Shown: piece by piece, positions 61,416 to 64,000 of the stretch
How positions within the stretch are numbered: the stretch's first letter is position 1
How the letters are laid out: every line of letters begins with the position of its first letter
From: Prescottella soli
GTDB taxonomy: Bacteria > Actinomycetota > Actinomycetes > Mycobacteriales > Mycobacteriaceae
Direction of reading: 5' to 3'
Assembly (NCBI RefSeq): GCF_040024445.1
Contig: NZ_CP157276.1
Span: 3,534,001 to 3,598,000 of the forward strand
DNA: 64,000 nt
The notes under the pieces: model-generated
Seen by the model: the letters and a program-made list of their open reading frames with translations, nothing else
Told to the model about the DNA's origin: nothing
Database searches by the model: none
Program-made: the position numbers and the translations under genes

Positions 61416-62780
61416 TCAGAAGCCCTTCCCCGGATTCATCAGACCGAGCGGATCGAACGCGGACTTCACCGCGCGATGGATGTCCAAACCCGCCTCTCCC
61501 ACTTCCAGCGCCATCCAGCGGCGCTTCAGCACCCCGACACCGTGCTCACCTGTCAGCGTGCCACCCAGGTCGAGGGCGCGTCGAAACACCTCGTCGGCGG
61601 CCGCCCACACGGCGTCCGGGACCGAGCCGTCCGCGAGTCGATCGAACACGAACGTCGGGTGCAGATTGCCGTCGCCGGCGTGCGCGACCGTCATGACCGT
61701 CACCCCGTGACGCCGCGAGATCTCCTCGATCGACTCCACCATCTCGGGCAGCCGCGAGCGCGGCACGCCGACGTCCTCGACCAGGCACTGCCCGAGTCGC
61801 TCGGCCGCCGGATAGGCCAGCCGGCGAATCTCGAGCAACTGGGCCGACTCCGCAGGGTCCCGGGACAGCGCGACGAAGTCGGCCCCGGCGTCGGAGAAGT
61901 GCCGCTCGATCGCCGCGGCCGCCTCGTCGGCGTCGGGCCCGTCCGCCTGCGCGATGAGCATCGCCTCGGTGCCGGACTCGAGCCCGATGCGTTTCCATTC
62001 GTCGATGGCCACCAGCGTGGCCCGGTCGATCAGCTCGAGCAGGCTCGGCCCGATCCCCGCCCGCACCACGGCGGCGACGGCGTCCGCGGCCGCGCGCAGC
62101 GACCCGAAGCTGCCGACGATCGTCGCCGGTTCCCGGGGCGGGCGCGGACGCAGGCGAACGGTCGCGCTGGTGACGATCCCCAGGGTGCCCTCGGAGCCGA
62201 CCATCAGGCCCGTGAGGTCGTAGCCGGCGACGCCCTTGACGGTGCGGTGTCCGGTCCGCAGGATCCGGCCGTCGGCCAGCACCACCTCGAGTCCGAGCAC
62301 CGAGTCCCGGGTGACGCCGTACTTGACGCAGCGCAGCCCGCCGGCGTTCGTGGCGATGTTTCCGCCGATCGTGGAGATCTGGTAGCTGCTGGGATCGGGG
62401 GCGTACATCAGCCCGTGCTCGGCCGCCGCGCGATCGAGGTCGGCGTTCACCACGCCGGCCTGCACCACCGCGAGCTGATCCGCGGCGTTCAGCTCGACGA
62501 TGGTCCGCATGGCGGCGGTCGACACCACGAGACAGTCGTCGATCGCGGTGGCGCCGCCGGCCAGACCGCTTCCCGCACCGCGGGGGACCACCGGAACACG
62601 ATGGGCAGTAGCCCATTTCATCGCCACGGCGACATCGTCGGTGGAGTCCGCGATCAGCACGGCGAGGGGTCGGCCCGGTATCGCGAGGTGCGCCTCGTCC
62701 CGTGTGTAGGCGTCCATGACGTCGGGATCGGTGACGAGTCGACTCGAGCCGAGGGCATCGGCGAGCGCGGTGAGGGACAT
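61416..62780 (-). CDS. FAD-linked oxidase, glycolate oxidase GlcD type
   Basis: 454 aa. The PCMH-type FAD-binding domain has VPVVPRGAGSGLAGGA and PDPSSYQISTIGGNIATNAGG; the C-terminal domain has HAGDGNLHPTFVFD and LTGEHGVGVLKRRWM with the active-site His residues. It oxidises a 2-hydroxy acid to a 2-oxo acid. It begins 21 nt after the aminotransferase stop, within the hut cluster, so imidazole-lactate is a fitting substrate (inference). Confidence 0.85.
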   Translation of the reverse strand: MSLTALADALGSSRLVTDPDVMDAYTRDEAHLAIPGRPLAVLIADSTDDVAVAMKWATAHRVPVVPRGAGSGLAGGATAIDDCLVVSTAAMRTIVELNAADQLAVVQAGVVNADLDRAAAEHGLMYAPDPSSYQISTIGGNIATNAGGLRCVKYGVTRDSVLGLEVVLADGRILRTGHRTVKGVAGYDLTGLMVGSEGTLGIVTSATVRLRPRPPREPATIVGSFGSLRAAADAVAAVVRAGIGPSLLELIDRATLVAIDEWKRIGLESGTEAMLIAQADGPDADEAAAAIERHFSDAGADFVALSRDPAESAQLLEIRRLAYPAAERLGQCLVEDVGVPRSRLPEMVESIEEISRRHGVTVMTVAHAGDGNLHPTFVFDRLADGSVPDAVWAAADEVFRRALDLGGTLTGEHGVGVLKRRWMALEVGEAGLDIHRAVKSAFDPLGLMNPGKGF

Positions 62781-62801
62781 CGGTGTTCCTTGTCTCGGCG
62801 G

Positions 62802-63881
62802 TCAGTGATCGGTTGCGCGTCCGCGCAGTTCGTCGACGGCGGCGAGCACCGCGTCCTCGGCGTCGCGTTCGCCGACGGTCACCCGCACGCCCTCGCCGGC
62901 GAAGGTGCGGACGGAGACCCCGTGCGCCACGCAGGCCTCGTCGAGTGCCGTGGCCCCGTCGCCCACCGGAATCCAGACGAAGTTGCCTCCGCTGGAAGGA
63001 GTTTCGATTCCCAGGGCGGCGAGCTCCGATCGGAGGTGTCGGCGTCCCGAGTGTACCGACTCCACGATCCGCGCGGTGTGCCCGGAGTCGGCGAGCGCGG
63101 CGCACGCCGCGGCCTCGGCGACCGAGCTCAGCCCGAACGGCGGCGCGGCGGCGTGCAGCGGGGCGGCCACGGCGGAGTCGGCGATCGCGTATCCCACGCG
63201 CAGGCCCGCGAGCCCGTAGGCCTTCGAGAAGGTCCGCAGCACCACCACGTTCGGGTACTCCCGGAGCAGTGCCACGCCGTCGACCTGCTCGACGGCGAAC
63301 TCCCGGTAGGCCTCGTCGAGGATCACCAGGACATCGGACGGCACGCTGTCCAGGAGTCGTCGCAGCTCGGTCTCGGTGAGTTCGGTGCCCGTCGGATTGT
63401 TCGGGTTGCACACCAGGACGGCGCGGGTGCGGGGTGTCACCGCCGCTACCATCGCATCGACGTCGTGGCGGTGCTGCGCGTCGAGAGGCACCGGAACCGC
63501 TGTGGCACCGGCGATCCCGATGAGGATGGGGTACGCCTCGTAGCTGCGCCACGCGTGGACCACCTCGGTGCCGGGTCCCGTGAACGCCGTGAGGACCTGC
63601 TGCAGCAGCGACAGCGAACCGGCGCCCGTCAGCACCGCGTCGGCGGGCACGGACAGCCGCTCGGCCAGGGCCGCCACCAGGTCGTCGGCGAACAGCGTCG
63701 GGTACAGGTGTCCGTGCGCGCCCGTGCGGGCGATCGCCTCGACGACGGCCGGGGAGGGGGCGACGGTGGACTCGTTGCTCGACGCGCGCCAGCGGACCGT
63801 CGCCGCACCCGAGGCCCTCGAATACGCGGGCAGCGCCTCGATCTCGGGACGCGCGCGGGGCAGGGCGATCGGGCGGGTCAC
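62802..63881 (-). CDS. PLP-dependent aminotransferase, HisC/aromatic type
   Basis: 359 aa fold type I. The PLP Lys is in LRTFSKAYGLAGLRVGYA, the cofactor Asp in LVILDEAYREF, and VLVCNPNNPTGTELTETEL is the cofactor loop. It resembles histidinol-phosphate and aromatic aminotransferases (HisC/Pat). The GTG start overlaps the stop of hutH (GTGA). In this operon it probably interconverts histidine and imidazole-pyruvate instead of serving histidine synthesis. Confidence 0.85.
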   Translation of the reverse strand: MTRPIALPRARPEIEALPAYSRASGAATVRWRASSNESTVAPSPAVVEAIARTGAHGHLYPTLFADDLVAALAERLSVPADAVLTGAGSLSLLQQVLTAFTGPGTEVVHAWRSYEAYPILIGIAGATAVPVPLDAQHRHDVDAMVAAVTPRTRAVLVCNPNNPTGTELTETELRRLLDSVPSDVLVILDEAYREFAVEQVDGVALLREYPNVVVLRTFSKAYGLAGLRVGYAIADSAVAAPLHAAAPPFGLSSVAEAAACAALADSGHTARIVESVHSGRRHLRSELAALGIETPSSGGNFVWIPVGDGATALDEACVAHGVSVRTFAGEGVRVTVGERDAEDAVLAAVDELRGRATDH

Positions 63882-64000
63882 TGCAGGGTTCCGATCTCGC
63901 GCTCGACGGCGGCGACCAGCGCGCCCGACGCCGCGAGCGCGACCGCGTGTTCGATCTCCGGCGCGAGGAACCGGTCGGTGCCCGGACCGGGGACGCGCTC
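63878..64000 (-). CDS. hutH: Histidine ammonia-lyase, C-terminal end (partial)
   Basis: Only the last 40 codons lie in the window: VPGPGTDRFLAPEI, EHAVALAASGALVAAVEREI and GTLQ. PGPGxDRFLAPE followed by SGALVAAVE is the standard end of actinobacterial HutH, which deaminates histidine to urocanate. The stop overlaps the aminotransferase GTG. The rest of the gene is beyond 64000. Confidence 0.75.
   Translation of the reverse strand, partial: ERVPGPGTDRFLAPEIEHAVALAASGALVAAVEREIGTLQ

Overview
The window is high-GC DNA with start/stop overlaps of the GTGA and ATGA type, mycothiol-linked chemistry (a maleylpyruvate isomerase), a Rv0183-like monoacylglycerol lipase, SigD-like and ECF42-type sigma factors, and many CoA ligases, acyl-CoA dehydrogenases and TetR/IclR/GntR regulators. 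This suggests a mycolic-acid actinobacterium such as Rhodococcus or a close relative. The genus is an inference from gene content. I saw no rRNA, tRNA, CRISPR array, transposase or integrase.

Layout. (1) 0.1-8.7 kb: regulatory and housekeeping genes. These are a SigD-like sigma factor facing an FHA-HTH protein, a lipase, an epoxide hydrolase, a YCII protein with an ECF42 sigma factor, a PucR regulator, a small membrane protein, and an OhrR-like MarR divergent from an acyl-CoA dehydrogenase. (2) 8.9-19.5 kb: an aromatic-acid operon. Its order is dioxygenase alpha, beta, a small protein, dihydrodiol dehydrogenase, 3Fe-4S ferredoxin, ferredoxin reductase, class II aldolase-type decarboxylase, a decayed ABC transporter, FMN reductase, hydrolase, CoA ligase and an IclR regulator. 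The order resembles phthalate (pad) operons of rhodococci. (3) 19.5-26.7 kb: accessory catabolic genes. These are VOC/NTF2-fold pairs, gene remnants, an XRE-TetR fusion regulator, a CoA ligase, an Asp/Glu racemase-family protein and a double SnoaL protein. (4) 27-48.2 kb: acyl-CoA and CoA-thioester catabolism. It holds a flavin monooxygenase, an SMP-30 protein, a CoA ligase, HMG-CoA-lyase-type enzyme, CoA transferases, acyl-CoA dehydrogenases, an APH-type kinase, thiolase, SDR and hydratases, split into small regulons each with its own regulator. (5) 48.2-55.3 kb: a Pls/PosA-type membrane nonribosomal peptide synthetase with two amidotransferase-fold (BPL_N) proteins and a membrane acyltransferase-like protein. 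(6) 55.4-57.5 kb: an orphan maleylpyruvate isomerase next to a fumarylacetoacetase-family remnant, then a patatin with a possible leader ORF. (7) 57.5-64 kb: histidine utilisation genes (hutG, hutI, an NCS1 permease, the end of hutH) enclosing an aminotransferase and a glycolate-oxidase-type flavoprotein.

Two themes stand out. First, the catabolic blocks share repeated operator palindromes, so local regulons can be proposed: TTCTG-N5-CAGAA (three clear copies), TAGCGATCGCTA-like (four), ATTGTnnACAAT-like (three) and ATGACT-TGAC-AGTCAT (two). Second, several genes survive only as end fragments with the middle missing (LivF, LivG, an SDR, a VOC protein, a FAH-family hydrolase), which points to decay by short-range deletion inside catabolic operons.
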